Notes: generated from the sequence alone by a model not told the origin. DNA of 64,000 nucleotides from Epibacterium sp. Ofav1-8 (GCF_022348185.1 NZ_JAKRFD010000010.1:1-64000), one strand, 5' to 3'. Positions 45,934 to 56,487 are shown, counted from the first letter of the stretch. Numbers and translations: made by a program.

Positions 45934-46224
45934 ATGAACACGGTCTACAAGTTCACTAATGAGCATATCGGTTTGGAAATCCGTCGTTCAGGCGATGGTC
46001 TGCACGGATTTTGGATAGTTCAGATCTCTGATGAGAACACTGAAGGTAGTGGCAAGAGAACTGTAACGCAGTGGTACCCTTCCCCAGAAACGGCGGTGGA
46101 TTGTATCAATTGCGGCCATTCCTACCGGTACTGGGACGGGGCCAAACTAAATGCGTTGGGCGTACCGTCTAAATTGTGCGATTGGCGCACTTTCGAGAAC
46201 GATCGTGGAGCTTTGGACGCATGA
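45934..46224 (+). CDS. Unrecognised low-GC ORF between nuoH and nuoI
   Basis: The 96-residue product is soluble, without signal peptide or membrane segment. It begins [20 protein letters not shown] and has [40 protein letters not shown] and ends [19 protein letters not shown]. Three cysteines include a CxxC pair. Counting bases gives 50% GC (146 of 291), compared with about 60% in nuoH and nuoI. AGGAGG lies 4 bases before the ATG and the stop overlaps the nuoI ATG (ATGA). Family not recognised. It looks like an acquired gene that slotted into the operon without breaking it. Confidence 0.65.
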   Translation: MNTVYKFTNEHIGLEIRRSGDGLHGFWIVQISDENTEGSGKRTVTQWYPSPETAVDCINCGHSYRYWDGAKLNALGVPSKLCDWRTFENDRGALDA

Positions 46225-46715
46225 CCCAAATCGATTACACCCGCGCCGCCAAATACTTCCTGCTGCAAGACGTGTGGCAGGGGTTCAAACTGGGGCTGAA
46301 GTATTTCTTTGCCCCCAAGGCGACCCTGAACTACCCGCATGAAAAAGGCCCGCTCAGCCCGCGTTTTCGCGGCGAGCACGCGCTGCGCCGTTATCCCAAT
46401 GGCGAGGAACGCTGCATCGCCTGCAAACTCTGCGAGGCGATCTGCCCGGCGCAGGCCATCACCATTGATGCCGAACCGCGCGAGGACGGCAGCCGCCGCA
46501 CCACGCGCTACGACATCGATATGACCAAATGCATCTACTGCGGTTTCTGTCAGGAAGCCTGCCCGGTGGACGCCATTGTCGAGGGGCCGAATTTTGAATT
46601 CGCCACCGAGACCCGCGAGGAGTTGTTCTACGACAAGGACAAGCTGCTGGCCAATGGCGAGCGCTGGGAAGCCGAGATTGCCCGCAACCTTGAGCTGGAC
46701 GCGCCGTACAGATGA
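46221..46715 (+). CDS. nuoI: NADH-quinone oxidoreductase subunit I
   Basis: This 164-residue ferredoxin-like subunit holds two 4Fe-4S clusters (N6a, N6b) in [19 protein letters not shown] and [19 protein letters not shown]. The N-terminal amphipathic stretch [20 protein letters not shown] docks on the membrane. It carries electrons from NuoG toward NuoB. Its ATG overlaps the stop of the inserted ORF at 45934, and its own stop overlaps the CMD-family start by 4 bp. Confidence 0.97.
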   Translation: MTQIDYTRAAKYFLLQDVWQGFKLGLKYFFAPKATLNYPHEKGPLSPRFRGEHALRRYPNGEERCIACKLCEAICPAQAITIDAEPREDGSRRTTRYDIDMTKCIYCGFCQEACPVDAIVEGPNFEFATETREELFYDKDKLLANGERWEAEIARNLELDAPYR

Positions 46716-47122
46716 GTGAGACGCCGAAAAACCCTTTCGAGGCCATGATGGCCCAGGCGCAGGAGATGGCGAAGGCCCTCAATCCTGCGCTTGAGAGTTT
46801 CTCTCCCAAGGGGTTTGAGGCGCTCTGGCCGACCATGCCCAAAGAGGTCATGGAGATGATGTTCGGCAACACCGTCAACAAGGACGGGCTTGATGCCAAA
46901 ACCCGCCTGCTGCTGACGCTGGCGGGGTTGACCATGCAGGGCGCGCAGGCCGATACGGCCGTGCGTCAGACCGTGCGCCACGCTCTTGCGGCGGGCGCGA
47001 AGAAACAAGAGATCGTTGAAACGATCGGACAGATGTCGGTCTTTGCCGGCATTCCGGCCATGACCCGCGCAATGGATTTGGCGCAGGAGGTCATGGACGA
47101 CAAAGGGGACGATGAGACATGA
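46712..47122 (+). CDS. CMD-family protein inside the nuo operon
   Basis: This 136-residue protein has a helical N-terminus ([20 protein letters not shown]) and a CMD/AhpD-type domain: [39 protein letters not shown] and [20 protein letters not shown]. It contains no cysteine at all, so it is not an AhpD-type peroxidase reductant. It is coupled by 4-bp overlaps to nuoI before and nuoJ after, so its level follows complex I. Its function is unknown; it may bind a cofactor or quinone-like molecule. Confidence 0.8.
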   Translation: MSETPKNPFEAMMAQAQEMAKALNPALESFSPKGFEALWPTMPKEVMEMMFGNTVNKDGLDAKTRLLLTLAGLTMQGAQADTAVRQTVRHALAAGAKKQEIVETIGQMSVFAGIPAMTRAMDLAQEVMDDKGDDET

Positions 47123-47721
47123 GCGTGTTTGCCTTTTACCTCTTCGCCATCAGCGCCATCACCGGCGGGCTGTTCACTGTGATCAGCCGTCAGCCAGTGC
47201 ATTCGGTGCTGTGGCTGATCCTGGCGTTTATTTCCTCGGCCGGGCTGTTTGTGCTGCTGGGGGCGGAATTTGTCGCCATGTTGCTGGTGATCGTCTACGT
47301 GGGCGCGGTTGCGGTGCTGTTCCTCTTTGTGGTGATGATGCTCGACGTCGACTTTGCCGAGCTCAAGGCCGAAATGGCCCGCTACATGCCGCTGGCGCTG
47401 CTGATCGGGCTGGTGATCCTGATGCAGTTCGTGATCGCCTATGGCTCTTGGGAGAGTGCCCATGACGTGGCGCAGAACCTGAGCCAGCCGATCCCTATTG
47501 ATCGGCACAACACCGAGGCGCTTGGCCTCATTATCTACGACCAATATTTCCTTCTGTTCCAGCTTGCGGGTCTGATCCTTCTGGTGGCCATGATCGGTGC
47601 CATCGTTCTGACCCTGCGCCACCGCCAGGATGTGAAGCGTCAGGACGTGCTCGCCCAGATGTATCGCGACCCGGCCAAGGCAATGGAGCTCAAGGACATC
47701 AAACCGGGGCAGGGGCTTTGA
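47119..47721 (+). CDS. nuoJ: NADH-quinone oxidoreductase subunit J
   Basis: This 200-residue membrane subunit (ND6 homologue) has five helices, including [39 protein letters not shown] with the pi-bulge helix and [10 protein letters not shown], then the C-terminal [20 protein letters not shown]. Its cytoplasmic end ([19 protein letters not shown]-type text) is typical. It couples quinone reduction to the proton channels. It starts within the CMD-family gene stop (4 bp). nuoK follows after 3 bp. Confidence 0.96.
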   Translation: MSVFAFYLFAISAITGGLFTVISRQPVHSVLWLILAFISSAGLFVLLGAEFVAMLLVIVYVGAVAVLFLFVVMMLDVDFAELKAEMARYMPLALLIGLVILMQFVIAYGSWESAHDVAQNLSQPIPIDRHNTEALGLIIYDQYFLLFQLAGLILLVAMIGAIVLTLRHRQDVKRQDVLAQMYRDPAKAMELKDIKPGQGL

Positions 47722-47724
47722 TCA

Positions 47725-48030
47725 ATGATCGGACTTGAACATTATCTCACCGTCGCGGCGACGCTGTTCGTTATCGGCATTTTCGGGCTCTTCCTGAACC
47801 GCAAGAACGTGATCATCCTCTTGATGAGCATCGAACTCATGCTGCTGGCCGTGAACATCAACCTCGTCGCCTTCTCGTCGTTCCTTGGCGATCTGGTGGG
47901 GCAGGTGTTCACGCTGTTCGTGCTGACCGTCGCCGCCGCTGAGGCCGCGATTGGCCTTGCGATCCTCGTCTGCTTCTTCCGGAACCGCGGCACCATCGCT
48001 GTCGAAGACATCAACGTGATGAAGGGCTAA
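47725..48030 (+). CDS. nuoK: NADH-quinone oxidoreductase subunit K
   Basis: This 101-residue membrane subunit (ND4L homologue) has three helices: [37 protein letters not shown] with the proton-channel Glu of SIELM, and [20 protein letters not shown] with the second conserved Glu. The length equals the family norm. nuoL follows after 5 bp. Confidence 0.97.
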   Translation: MIGLEHYLTVAATLFVIGIFGLFLNRKNVIILLMSIELMLLAVNINLVAFSSFLGDLVGQVFTLFVLTVAAAEAAIGLAILVCFFRNRGTIAVEDINVMKG

Positions 48031-48035
48031 TCCAG

Positions 48036-50171
48036 ATGGAAACCATTCTCCTCTTTGCCCCGCTCGTGGGGGCGGTGATCTGCGGCTTTGGCCATAAGAT
48101 CATCGGCGAAAAAGCCGCCATGTGGACCGCCACCGGCCTGTTGTTCCTCACGGCGCTGTTGTCGTGGGTGACCTTCCTGACCTTTGACGGCGAAACCCGC
48201 ATCATCGAGATTTTCCGCTGGATCGAGAGCGGCAGCCTGTCGACCTCCTGGTCGATCCGACTGGACCGGTTGACCGCGATCATGCTGATCGTGATCTCCA
48301 CCGTGTCGGCGCTCGTGCATCTCTATTCCTTTGGCTACATGGATCACGACCCGCAGTACAAAGAGGGCGAGAGCTACAAGCCACGCTTCTTTGCCTATCT
48401 GTCGTTCTTCACCTTCGCCATGCTGATGCTGGTCACATCCGACAACCTCGTGCAGATGTTCTTCGGCTGGGAAGGCGTGGGTGTTGCCTCCTACCTTCTG
48501 ATTGGGTTTTACTACCGCAAGCCCTCTGCCGGGGCGGCGGCGATGAAGGCCTTTATTGTCAACCGTGTCGGCGACTTTGGCTTTTCGCTGGGGATCTTTG
48601 CGCTGTTCTTCCTGACGGACAGCATCAACCTCGGCACCATCTTTGCCGAGACGCCGGATCTGGCGGAAACCACCGTGTCGTTCCTCTGGACTGACTGGAA
48701 CGCGGCCAACCTGATTGCCTTCCTGCTGTTTGTCGGTGCGATGGGGAAATCGGCGCAGCTGATCCTGCACACATGGCTGCCGGACGCGATGGAAGGCCCG
48801 ACCCCGGTGTCGGCACTCATTCACGCCGCAACCATGGTGACGGCGGGTGTGTTCCTTGTGTGCCGCATGTCGCCCTTGATGGAGGTTGCGCCCGAGGCGA
48901 CCACCTTTATCACCGTTCTCGGTGCCACAACCGCATTCTTTGCCGCGACCGTGGGTCTGGTTCAGACCGACATCAAGCGCGTGATCGCCTATTCGACCTG
49001 CTCGCAGCTGGGCTACATGTTCGTGGCCGCAGGCGTCGGCATGTATTCGGCGGCGATGTTCCACCTGTTCACCCACGCGTTCTTCAAGGCGATGCTGTTC
49101 TTGGGCGCGGGCTCCGTCATTCACGCGATGCACCACGAACAGGACATGATGAACTACGGCGGCCTGCGCAAAAAGATCCCCTATACCTTCTGGGCGATGA
49201 TGATCGGCACGCTGGCCATCACTGGCGTTGGCATTCCGCTCACCCACATCGGGTTTGCAGGCTTCCTGTCCAAGGACGCCATCATCGAGAGCGCCTATGC
49301 GGGCGGGTCCATGTATGGCTTCTGGATGCTGGTGATCGCGGCGGCGATGACCTCCTTCTACAGCTGGCGCCTGATCTTCCTGACCTTCTACGGCAAACCG
49401 CGTGGCGACAAGCACACCCATGACCACGCGCATGAAAGCCCGATGGTCATGCTGATCCCGCTGGGCGTGTTGGCGTTGGGGGCGGTGTTTGCCGGTATGC
49501 TCTGGTACAACTCCTTCTTTGGTCACGCCGACAAGGTGGGCAAATTCTACGGCATCCCGGTGGCCGAGGCAGCTGCGCACGGCGATGCCGCCTCCCACGG
49601 CGACGATCATGCAAGTGACTCGCATGCCGCAGAAGAGGACCACGGTTCGGCGGATCACGGGACGGATACCACCCATGGCGCCGAGGGCGAACATCACTAT
49701 GCCTTTGTCGGCAAGCCGGGTGAGGGCGCGCTGTATATGGCACCGGACAACCATGTTCTGGATGACGCCCATGCCGCGCCCAAATGGGTGAAGGTCTCCC
49801 CCTTCATTGCCATGCTCCTGGGCCTTGGTCTGGCGGTCCTGTTCTACATCGTGAACCCGGAGCTGCCCAAACGCCTCGCGCAGCAGCAGCGTCCGCTCTA
49901 CCTGTTCCTCAAGAACAAGTGGTACTTTGACGAGCTTTATAACGTGGTCTTTGTCAAACCGGCGCTGGCGCTTGGCCGCTTCTTCTGGAAGAAGGGCGAC
50001 GGCAAGACCATTGACGGGTTCCTCAACGGTGTGGCGATGGGCATCGTGCCCTTCTTCACCCGTCTCGCTGGCCGGGCCCAGTCCGGTTACATCTTCACTT
50101 ACGCCTTCTGGATGGTGCTGGGGATCGCAGCCCTTGTCACCTGGATGTCGATCGGCGGAGGATCGCACTGA
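48036..50171 (+). CDS. nuoL: NADH-quinone oxidoreductase subunit L with long His-rich loop
   Basis: This 711-residue antiporter-like proton channel (ND5 homologue) is about 100 residues longer than the E. coli protein. Channel motifs include [59 protein letters not shown] and [19 protein letters not shown]. The extra length is mostly a hydrophilic loop at about residues 450-560 (DKHTHDHAH, later [17 protein letters not shown], then [15 protein letters not shown]). It lies before the C-terminal lateral-helix region ([20 protein letters not shown]). The stop shares a base with the nuoM ATG (TGATG). Confidence 0.97.
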   Translation: METILLFAPLVGAVICGFGHKIIGEKAAMWTATGLLFLTALLSWVTFLTFDGETRIIEIFRWIESGSLSTSWSIRLDRLTAIMLIVISTVSALVHLYSFGYMDHDPQYKEGESYKPRFFAYLSFFTFAMLMLVTSDNLVQMFFGWEGVGVASYLLIGFYYRKPSAGAAAMKAFIVNRVGDFGFSLGIFALFFLTDSINLGTIFAETPDLAETTVSFLWTDWNAANLIAFLLFVGAMGKSAQLILHTWLPDAMEGPTPVSALIHAATMVTAGVFLVCRMSPLMEVAPEATTFITVLGATTAFFAATVGLVQTDIKRVIAYSTCSQLGYMFVAAGVGMYSAAMFHLFTHAFFKAMLFLGAGSVIHAMHHEQDMMNYGGLRKKIPYTFWAMMIGTLAITGVGIPLTHIGFAGFLSKDAIIESAYAGGSMYGFWMLVIAAAMTSFYSWRLIFLTFYGKPRGDKHTHDHAHESPMVMLIPLGVLALGAVFAGMLWYNSFFGHADKVGKFYGIPVAEAAAHGDAASHGDDHASDSHAAEEDHGSADHGTDTTHGAEGEHHYAFVGKPGEGALYMAPDNHVLDDAHAAPKWVKVSPFIAMLLGLGLAVLFYIVNPELPKRLAQQQRPLYLFLKNKWYFDELYNVVFVKPALALGRFFWKKGDGKTIDGFLNGVAMGIVPFFTRLAGRAQSGYIFTYAFWMVLGIAALVTWMSIGGGSH

Positions 50172-51739
50172 TGGATCACAATCTCCTTTCCATCGTAACC
50201 TTCATCCCTGCGCTGGCGGCAGCGTTCATGGCGCTGCTGATGCGCGGTGACGACGAAGCCGCACGACGCAACGCAAAGATCCTGGCGCTCTTTGCCACCA
50301 CGATCACCTTTGTGGTGAGCCTGTTCATCTATGCGGGCTTTGACCCGGCCAATCCCGGCTTTCAGTTCGTCGAGGAGCGCGCCTGGATCTTTGGCCTGAA
50401 GTACAAGATGGGTGTTGATGGCATCTCGGTGCTGTTTGTGCTGCTGACGACCTTTGTGATGCCGCTGACCATCCTGGCCAGCTGGTCCGTCACCACCCGG
50501 GTCAAGGAATACATGATCGCCTTCCTGGTGCTGGAGACGCTGATGCTCGGCGTGTTCATGGCGCTGGACATGGTGCTCTTCTACCTCTTCTTCGAAGCCG
50601 GCCTCATCCCGATGTTCCTGATCATCGGCATCTGGGGCGGCAAGGACCGGATCTACGCCTCGTTCAAGTTCTTCCTCTACACCTTCTTTGGCTCGGTGCT
50701 GATGCTGGTGGCGATGGTGGCGATGTATTTCGATGCGGGCACCACTGATATGGTCCGGCTGCTGGCGCATGAGTTCTCATATGCGGGCTTTGACGTGCTG
50801 GGCGTTCACGTGGTGGGCGGCATGCAGACGCTGCTGTTCCTCGCCTTCTTTGCCTCCTTTGCGGTTAAGATGCCGATGTGGCCGGTGCACACATGGCTGC
50901 CGGACGCACACGTTCAGGCCCCGACGGCGGGCTCCGTGGTGCTGGCGGCGATCCTCTTGAAGATGGGCGGCTACGGCTTCCTGCGGTTCTCCTTGCCCAT
51001 GTTCCCGATCGGGGCGGAGGTGATGACCGATGTGGTCCTGTGGATGTCGGCGATCGCGATTGTCTACACCTCGCTGGTGGCGATGGTGCAGGACGACATG
51101 AAAAAGCTGATCGCCTATTCCTCGGTCGCCCACATGGGGTTTGTGACCATGGGCATCTTTGCGGCGAACCAGCAGGGTGTGGACGGGGCGATCTTCCAGA
51201 TGCTCAGCCACGGCTTCATCTCTGCGGCCCTCTTCCTTTGTGTGGGGGTGATCTATGACCGCATGCATACTCGCGACATCGACGCTTATGGCGGTCTCGT
51301 GATCCGCATGCCCGCCTATGCGCTGGTGTTCATGTTCTTCACCATGGGCAACGTCGGCCTGCCGGGCACCTCTGGTTTCATCGGGGAGTTCCTGACGCTG
51401 GTCGGCACCTTCCAGGAGAACACCTGGGTTGCCTTTGTCGCCACCACCGGCGTGATTTTCTCGGCCTGCTATGCGCTCTGGCTCTATCGTCGGGTGGTCT
51501 TTGGCGATCTGATCAAGGAAAGCCTCAAGGCCATTCAGGACATGAACGCCCGCGAAAAATGGATCTTTGCGCCGCTCATCGCGATGACGCTGCTGCTTGG
51601 TGTCTACCCGTCCGTCGTCACTGATGTGATCGGTCCCTCGACCGAAGCGCTGGTGCAATCCGTCAACACGGCCGTTGCCGACGCGGGGCCCCTCTGGGAT
51701 GCCGCCGAGGTCGATGTCGCCGCCACCAATTCCCACTAA
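50171..51739 (+). CDS. nuoM: NADH-quinone oxidoreductase subunit M
   Basis: This 522-residue antiporter-like proton channel (ND4 homologue) contains [18 protein letters not shown] (channel Glu), [20 protein letters not shown] (Lys and the conserved TWLPDAH loop), [20 protein letters not shown] and [19 protein letters not shown]. It is one of three proton pumps of the membrane arm. nuoN follows after 12 bp. Confidence 0.97.
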   Translation: MDHNLLSIVTFIPALAAAFMALLMRGDDEAARRNAKILALFATTITFVVSLFIYAGFDPANPGFQFVEERAWIFGLKYKMGVDGISVLFVLLTTFVMPLTILASWSVTTRVKEYMIAFLVLETLMLGVFMALDMVLFYLFFEAGLIPMFLIIGIWGGKDRIYASFKFFLYTFFGSVLMLVAMVAMYFDAGTTDMVRLLAHEFSYAGFDVLGVHVVGGMQTLLFLAFFASFAVKMPMWPVHTWLPDAHVQAPTAGSVVLAAILLKMGGYGFLRFSLPMFPIGAEVMTDVVLWMSAIAIVYTSLVAMVQDDMKKLIAYSSVAHMGFVTMGIFAANQQGVDGAIFQMLSHGFISAALFLCVGVIYDRMHTRDIDAYGGLVIRMPAYALVFMFFTMGNVGLPGTSGFIGEFLTLVGTFQENTWVAFVATTGVIFSACYALWLYRRVVFGDLIKESLKAIQDMNAREKWIFAPLIAMTLLLGVYPSVVTDVIGPSTEALVQSVNTAVADAGPLWDAAEVDVAATNSH

Positions 51740-51751
51740 GGAGCTGATGAG

Positions 51752-53188
51752 ATGCAAGCTGATCTCTCCGTGATCCTGCCCGAGATCATCCTCGCCGTCT
51801 TTGCGATGGCGGCGCTGCTCGGGGCTGTCTACACCGTCAAGGACAAGCTGGCGCCGATGCTCGTGTGGGTGACCGCCGCGCTGATGGTGGTGCTGGGCAT
51901 CTGGATCGGAACCTCCGGCTCCGGCTCGACCGAGGCCTTTGGCGGCATGATCGTCAACGACGCCTTCGCGCGCTTTGCCAAGGTTGCGATCCTGTTCTCC
52001 GCCGCCGCCGTGATGGTGATGGGGCAGGACTATATGTCCAAACGCGGCATGCTGCGGTTTGAATACCCGATTCTGATCGCGCTTTCGGCCATCGGCATGA
52101 TGGTGATGGTCTCCGCAGGTGATCTGATGGCGCTTTATATGGGGCTGGAACTGCAATCGCTGGCGCTCTATGTGGTGGCCGCCCTGCGCCGCGACAGCGT
52201 CAAATCCACCGAGGCGGGCCTCAAGTATTTCGTGCTTGGCGCGCTCTCCTCCGGTCTGCTGCTCTATGGCGCGTCGCTGGTCTACGGCTTTGCGGGCACC
52301 ACCAAATTTGCAGGCATCATCGAGGTTGCCCAGCATGGTGAGGTCTCCATCGGCCTGTTGTTCGGGATCGTCTTCCTGATCTCCGGCATGGCGTTCAAGG
52401 TCTCTGCGGTGCCGTTCCACATGTGGACGCCGGACGTCTACGAGGGCGCGCCGACCCCGGTCACCGCCTTCTTTGCCTCCGCACCCAAAGTGGCCGCGAT
52501 GGGTCTCTTTGCCCGCGTGTTGCATGATGCCTTTGGCTACGCGATCGAGGACTGGAGCCAGGTCATCGCGCTCCTGTCGGTGCTGTCGATGTTCCTCGGC
52601 GCGGTTGCGGCCATTGGCCAGACCGACCTCAAACGCCTGATGGCCTATTCGTCGATTGCCCATATGGGCTATGCGCTGATCGGTCTGGCAGCAGGCACCG
52701 CGCTGGGTGTGCAGGCGCTGCTGATCTACATGTCGATCTATGTGGCGATGAATATCGGCACCTTTGCCTTCATCATGATGCTGCACCGTGACGGCAAACC
52801 CGTCACCGACATCGCCGCGCTGAACCAATACGCCAAACGTGAGCCGGGCCGCGCGCTTGGCATGTTGGTGCTGTTGTTCTCGCTTGCGGGCGTGCCGCCG
52901 ATGCTGGGCTTCTTTGGCAAGTTCTTCGTGCTGCGCGCCGCGGTCGAGGCGGACATGGCATGGCTCGCCATTGCCGGTGTGATCGCCTCGGTCATCGGGG
53001 CCTACTACTACCTGCGCATCGTGTTCTTCATGTACTTCGGCTCTGAGGGCGATGACGTGGAAACCTCCCGCTCGCCGGTGCTGCTGGCCTTCTTTACGGT
53101 TGGGGCCGGGCTGATGCTGGTCGGGGTTGTCACCACCTTTGGCGTCGAGGGGGCCGCGGCCTCTGCAGCGGCCATGCTGGTCAACTGA
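51752..53188 (+). CDS. nuoN: NADH-quinone oxidoreductase subunit N
   Basis: This 478-residue proton channel (ND2 homologue) has [20 protein letters not shown] (channel Glu), [40 protein letters not shown] and [20 protein letters not shown]. It is the last structural gene of the complex I operon. A strong terminator at 53211-53242 follows the stop, and birA begins 88 bp away, so birA may have its own transcript or rely on partial read-through. Confidence 0.97.
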   Translation: MQADLSVILPEIILAVFAMAALLGAVYTVKDKLAPMLVWVTAALMVVLGIWIGTSGSGSTEAFGGMIVNDAFARFAKVAILFSAAAVMVMGQDYMSKRGMLRFEYPILIALSAIGMMVMVSAGDLMALYMGLELQSLALYVVAALRRDSVKSTEAGLKYFVLGALSSGLLLYGASLVYGFAGTTKFAGIIEVAQHGEVSIGLLFGIVFLISGMAFKVSAVPFHMWTPDVYEGAPTPVTAFFASAPKVAAMGLFARVLHDAFGYAIEDWSQVIALLSVLSMFLGAVAAIGQTDLKRLMAYSSIAHMGYALIGLAAGTALGVQALLIYMSIYVAMNIGTFAFIMMLHRDGKPVTDIAALNQYAKREPGRALGMLVLLFSLAGVPPMLGFFGKFFVLRAAVEADMAWLAIAGVIASVIGAYYYLRIVFFMYFGSEGDDVETSRSPVLLAFFTVGAGLMLVGVVTTFGVEGAAASAAAMLVN

Positions 53189-53210
53189 TGATTGCAGGCA
53201 AAAATTTCAC

Positions 53211-53242
53211 AAAAGGCCCGGTCCGGCGCGACCGGGCCTTTT
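53211..53242 (+). terminator. Terminator of the nuo operon
   Basis: AAAAGGCCCGGT (53211-53222) pairs perfectly with ACCGGGCCTTTT (53231-53242) around an 8-base loop, and more T-rich sequence follows. It lies 22 bp after the nuoN stop. Confidence 0.9.
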
Positions 53243-53276
53243 GCCTTTTGTCACACCGGGTGCTAAAGGGGCGCGC

Positions 53277-54026
53277 ATGACAGATTGGCCGATCGGATAC
53301 GGGCGCCGTGTGCTGGCAGAAGTCGACAGCACATTGGACGAGGCCGCCCGCCTTGCGCCCGACCTTCCCGGGCCGGAGTGGATACTCGCCCTGCGCCAGA
53401 CCAAAGGCCGCGGACGACGCGGACGCGCGTGGACCGATCCCAAGGGCAACTTTGCCGGCACGCTGGTCTATCGCCCCGAGGGAACGCCCGACCAGATCGC
53501 CCTGCGCAGCTTTGTCGCCGCGCTTGCGCTTTATGACGCGGTAGAGACCGTCACCGGCCGCACCAGCGGTCTGGCGCTCAAATGGCCCAATGATGTGCTG
53601 CTGAATGGTGGCAAGCTTGCAGGCATCCTCCTTGAAAGCGCGGGCGTCAAATCCGGTGTCGATCATCTGTCTATCGGGATTGGCGTCAATTTGGCCGAAA
53701 CCCCGATGAAGGAATGGCTGGAGCCCGGTGCGGTCTGGCCGGTGTCGCTCCAGTCGGAAACCGGCGTGCGCGTTGACCCGGAGACGTTTCTGTCGGCCCT
53801 TGCCCTTGCATTTGCCCGCCATGAGGACCAGTTCACCACCTACGGCTTTGCGCCCATCCGCGAGTTGTGGCTGTCACGCGCGGCCAAGCTGGGTGAGGTG
53901 ATCACCGCCCGCACCGCGCGCGAGGAAACCTCGGGCACCTTTGAAACCATCGACGACGCGGGCAACCTCGTTCTCAAGACCGCAAAGGGGAAAGTCACCA
54001 TCCCCGCCGCGGATATCTTTTTCTGA
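53277..54026 (+). CDS. birA: Biotin-[acetyl-CoA-carboxylase] ligase
   Basis: This 249-residue class I biotin ligase lacks the N-terminal DNA-binding domain found in E. coli BirA. The biotin/ATP loop reads TKGRGRRGRAWTDPKGNF, and the substrate-binding region is ALKWPNDVLLNGGKLAGILLE. It makes biotinyl-AMP and attaches biotin to the Lys of carrier domains, including MccA in this window. The ATG at 53277 gives the canonical start (TDWPIGYGRRVLAEVDST); the frame extends upstream through the nuo terminator. coaX follows after 14 bp. Confidence 0.93.
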   Translation: MTDWPIGYGRRVLAEVDSTLDEAARLAPDLPGPEWILALRQTKGRGRRGRAWTDPKGNFAGTLVYRPEGTPDQIALRSFVAALALYDAVETVTGRTSGLALKWPNDVLLNGGKLAGILLESAGVKSGVDHLSIGIGVNLAETPMKEWLEPGAVWPVSLQSETGVRVDPETFLSALALAFARHEDQFTTYGFAPIRELWLSRAAKLGEVITARTAREETSGTFETIDDAGNLVLKTAKGKVTIPAADIFF

Positions 54027-54040
54027 CGGAGGCGGGGCAC

Positions 54041-54823
54041 ATGCTTCTCGCGGTTGATTGCGGTAACACCAACACTGTCTTTGCACTCTGGGACGGCGAT
54101 CAGATGATCGGCCATTGGCGCACCTCGACCGAATGGCAGCGCACCGCGGATCAGTATTACGTCTGGCTCTCCACCCTGATGAATCTGCAAGGCATCAAGG
54201 CACAGATCACCGATGTCATCATTTCGTCGACTGTGCCGCGCGTGGTTTTCAACCTGCGCGTGCTGTCTGACCGCTATTTCAAGACCCGCCCGCTGGTAGT
54301 GGGCAAACCCGAATGCGCGCTCCCGGTGGATGTGCGCGTCGACGAAGGCACCACCGTCGGCCCCGACCGTCTGGTCAATACGGTCGCCGGCTATCACAAA
54401 TACGGCGGCGATCTGATCGTCGTTGATTTCGGAACCGCAACCACATTCGACGTGGTGGCCGTGGACGGCGCCTATGTGGGCGGCGTCATCGCGCCGGGGG
54501 TGAACCTCAGCCTTGAGGCGCTGCACCATGCTGCCGCCGCGCTGCCCCATGTCGACATCTCGAAACCACAAAATGTCATCGGCACCAACACGGTCGCCTG
54601 TATGCAATCCGGCGTGTTCTGGGGCTATGTCGGCCTCGTGCGCGAGATCTGCGATCGCATCAAGGCCGAATCCGGCGTGCCGATGACAGTCATATCAACC
54701 GGCGGGCTGGCGCCGCTCTTCCAGCAGACAGCAGATCTATTTGACGCATACGAGGATGACCTGACCATGCAAGGTCTACGGCGCATCCACGAACATAATA
54801 AGGATATCGGTACTCACGCATGA
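54041..54823 (+). CDS. coaX: Type III pantothenate kinase
   Basis: This 260-residue ASKHA-fold kinase has the phosphate-binding LAVDCGNTNTVFALWDG at the N-terminus. The pantothenate/metal-binding part is VGPDRLVNTVAGYHKYGGDLI, followed by VVDFGTATTFDVVAVDGAYV and GGVIAPGVNLSLEAL. It phosphorylates pantothenate in the first step of CoA synthesis. The ORF ends in the ATG of the RNase J gene (4-bp overlap). birA-coaX-rnj next to nuo is a common alphaproteobacterial order. Confidence 0.95.
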   Translation: MLLAVDCGNTNTVFALWDGDQMIGHWRTSTEWQRTADQYYVWLSTLMNLQGIKAQITDVIISSTVPRVVFNLRVLSDRYFKTRPLVVGKPECALPVDVRVDEGTTVGPDRLVNTVAGYHKYGGDLIVVDFGTATTFDVVAVDGAYVGGVIAPGVNLSLEALHHAAAALPHVDISKPQNVIGTNTVACMQSGVFWGYVGLVREICDRIKAESGVPMTVISTGGLAPLFQQTADLFDAYEDDLTMQGLRRIHEHNKDIGTHA

Positions 54824-56487
54824 GCAGTGAACGTTTAATCTATTTGCCCCTCGGCGGGGCAGGTGAAATCGGCATGAACGCCTACGTCTATGGCTATGGC
54901 GCGCCGGGCAAGGAACGCCTGATTCTGGTGGATCTGGGCGTGGCCTTTCCCGACATGGACACCACACCCGGCGTGGATCTGATTATGCCCGACATCAGCT
55001 GGCTGGCGGAGCGCGCCGATCAGTTGGAGGGGATTTTCATCACCCACGCCCATGAGGACCACATCGGCGCGGTGGCGCATCTTTATAGCCGCCTCAATGT
55101 GCCGGTCTATGCGCGCGCCTTTACCGCCAATATCGCCCGTCGCAAGATGGAAGAGCAGGGCCATGACCCCGACGCCGTGGTGACGATCTCGCCCTGGCCC
55201 GAAGTGACCAAGCTCGGCCCCTTCACCATCGGTGCGGTGCCGATCTCGCACTCGATCCCGGAATCGGGTGGTCTGGTGATCGACAGCCCCGCAGGCCGGG
55301 TGATCCATACTGGTGATTTCAAACTGGACGCCAACCCCATCGTGGGCGAGGCCTTTGATCCCGACCTCTGGGCCGAGATTTCCAAGGGTGGCGTGCAGGC
55401 GCTGGTGTGCGATTCCACCAATGTGTTCTCACCGCATGCGGGCCGCTCCGAGAGCGATCTGGGTGACAACATCACCAAACTCATCTCTGAGGCCTCCGGC
55501 ATGGTGGCGGCGACCACCTTTGCCTCCAACGTCGCGCGCGTCAAAACACTGGCGCAGGCGGGCGAACGGGCAGGGCGCTCCATTGTGCTCTTGGGCCGTG
55601 CCATGCGCCGGATGATCGAAGCCTCGATCGAAACCGGGGTGCTGAGCGATTTTCCCAAAGTGGTGCAACCCGAGGAAGCGGCTGATATTCCCCGCGAAAA
55701 CCTGATGCTGATCACCACCGGATCGCAGGGCGAACGCCGCGCCGCCTCCGCACAGCTGGCCCGTGGCAAGTATCGCGGCATGGAGCTCAAGGAGGGCGAT
55801 CTGTTCCTGTTCTCCTCCAAGACCATTCCCGGCAATGAAAAAGGTGTGATCTGGATCATCAACCAGTTCTCCGAGAAGGGCGTTGATGTGGTGGATGACA
55901 GCTCCGGTCTCTATCACGTGTCTGGTCACGCCAACCGCCCCGACCTTGAGCAGATGCATGACATCGTGAAGCCCAAGATCCTGATCCCGATGCACGGCGA
56001 ACACCGCCACCTGCGCCAGCACGCGCGCCTCGGCGAGGACAAGGGCATCGCCTCCGCCATTGCCGTCAACGGCATGATGATGGACCTCACGGGCGATACG
56101 CCCAAGGTGGCCGACTATATCGACACCGGCCGTACCTATCTGGACGGTTCGGTCAAGATCGGCGCCATGGATGGCATCGTGCGCGACCGCATCCGTATGG
56201 CGCTTAACGGTCATGTGGTGGTCACGGCCATCCTCGACGAAGAGGACGAACCGCTGGGCGAACCCTGGGTGGACCTCAAGGGCCTTGCCGAGACCGGTCA
56301 ATCCAACGCCGCATTGGCCGAGGTCATGGAAGAGGATCTGAATCAGTTCCTGATGCGCGCGGGCAAGAAAACGCTGAAGGATGACGATAAGCTGGAACAG
56401 GAACTGAAGCGCATCGCGCGTCAGACTGCCCAGTCCGAGATCGGCAAAAAGCCCGAAGTGACGGTTGTCGTCAGCCGTATGCGCTGA
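54820..56487 (+). CDS. rnj: Ribonuclease J
   Basis: This 555-residue metallo-beta-lactamase/beta-CASP nuclease contains FITHAHEDHIGAVAHLY (HxHxDH zinc motif), AVPISHSIPESGGLVI, VIHTGDFKLDANP and CDSTNVFSPHAGRSESDLGDNI-type text. The beta-CASP motif VSGHANRPDLEQMHDIVKP comes ahead of LIPMHGEHRHL, and a C-terminal domain follows. It combines endonuclease and 5'-3' exonuclease activity in rRNA processing and mRNA turnover. Its start overlaps coaX by 4 bp. The dispersed repeat copy 3 and a long bidirectional terminator follow. Confidence 0.95.
   Translation: MSSERLIYLPLGGAGEIGMNAYVYGYGAPGKERLILVDLGVAFPDMDTTPGVDLIMPDISWLAERADQLEGIFITHAHEDHIGAVAHLYSRLNVPVYARAFTANIARRKMEEQGHDPDAVVTISPWPEVTKLGPFTIGAVPISHSIPESGGLVIDSPAGRVIHTGDFKLDANPIVGEAFDPDLWAEISKGGVQALVCDSTNVFSPHAGRSESDLGDNITKLISEASGMVAATTFASNVARVKTLAQAGERAGRSIVLLGRAMRRMIEASIETGVLSDFPKVVQPEEAADIPRENLMLITTGSQGERRAASAQLARGKYRGMELKEGDLFLFSSKTIPGNEKGVIWIINQFSEKGVDVVDDSSGLYHVSGHANRPDLEQMHDIVKPKILIPMHGEHRHLRQHARLGEDKGIASAIAVNGMMMDLTGDTPKVADYIDTGRTYLDGSVKIGAMDGIVRDRIRMALNGHVVVTAILDEEDEPLGEPWVDLKGLAETGQSNAALAEVMEEDLNQFLMRAGKKTLKDDDKLEQELKRIARQTAQSEIGKKPEVTVVVSRMR

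Noticed and set aside
48027-50168. 713-codon minus-strand frame opposite nuoL
   Set aside because: Antisense shadow of nuoL; composition only, no family match, no ribosome site.
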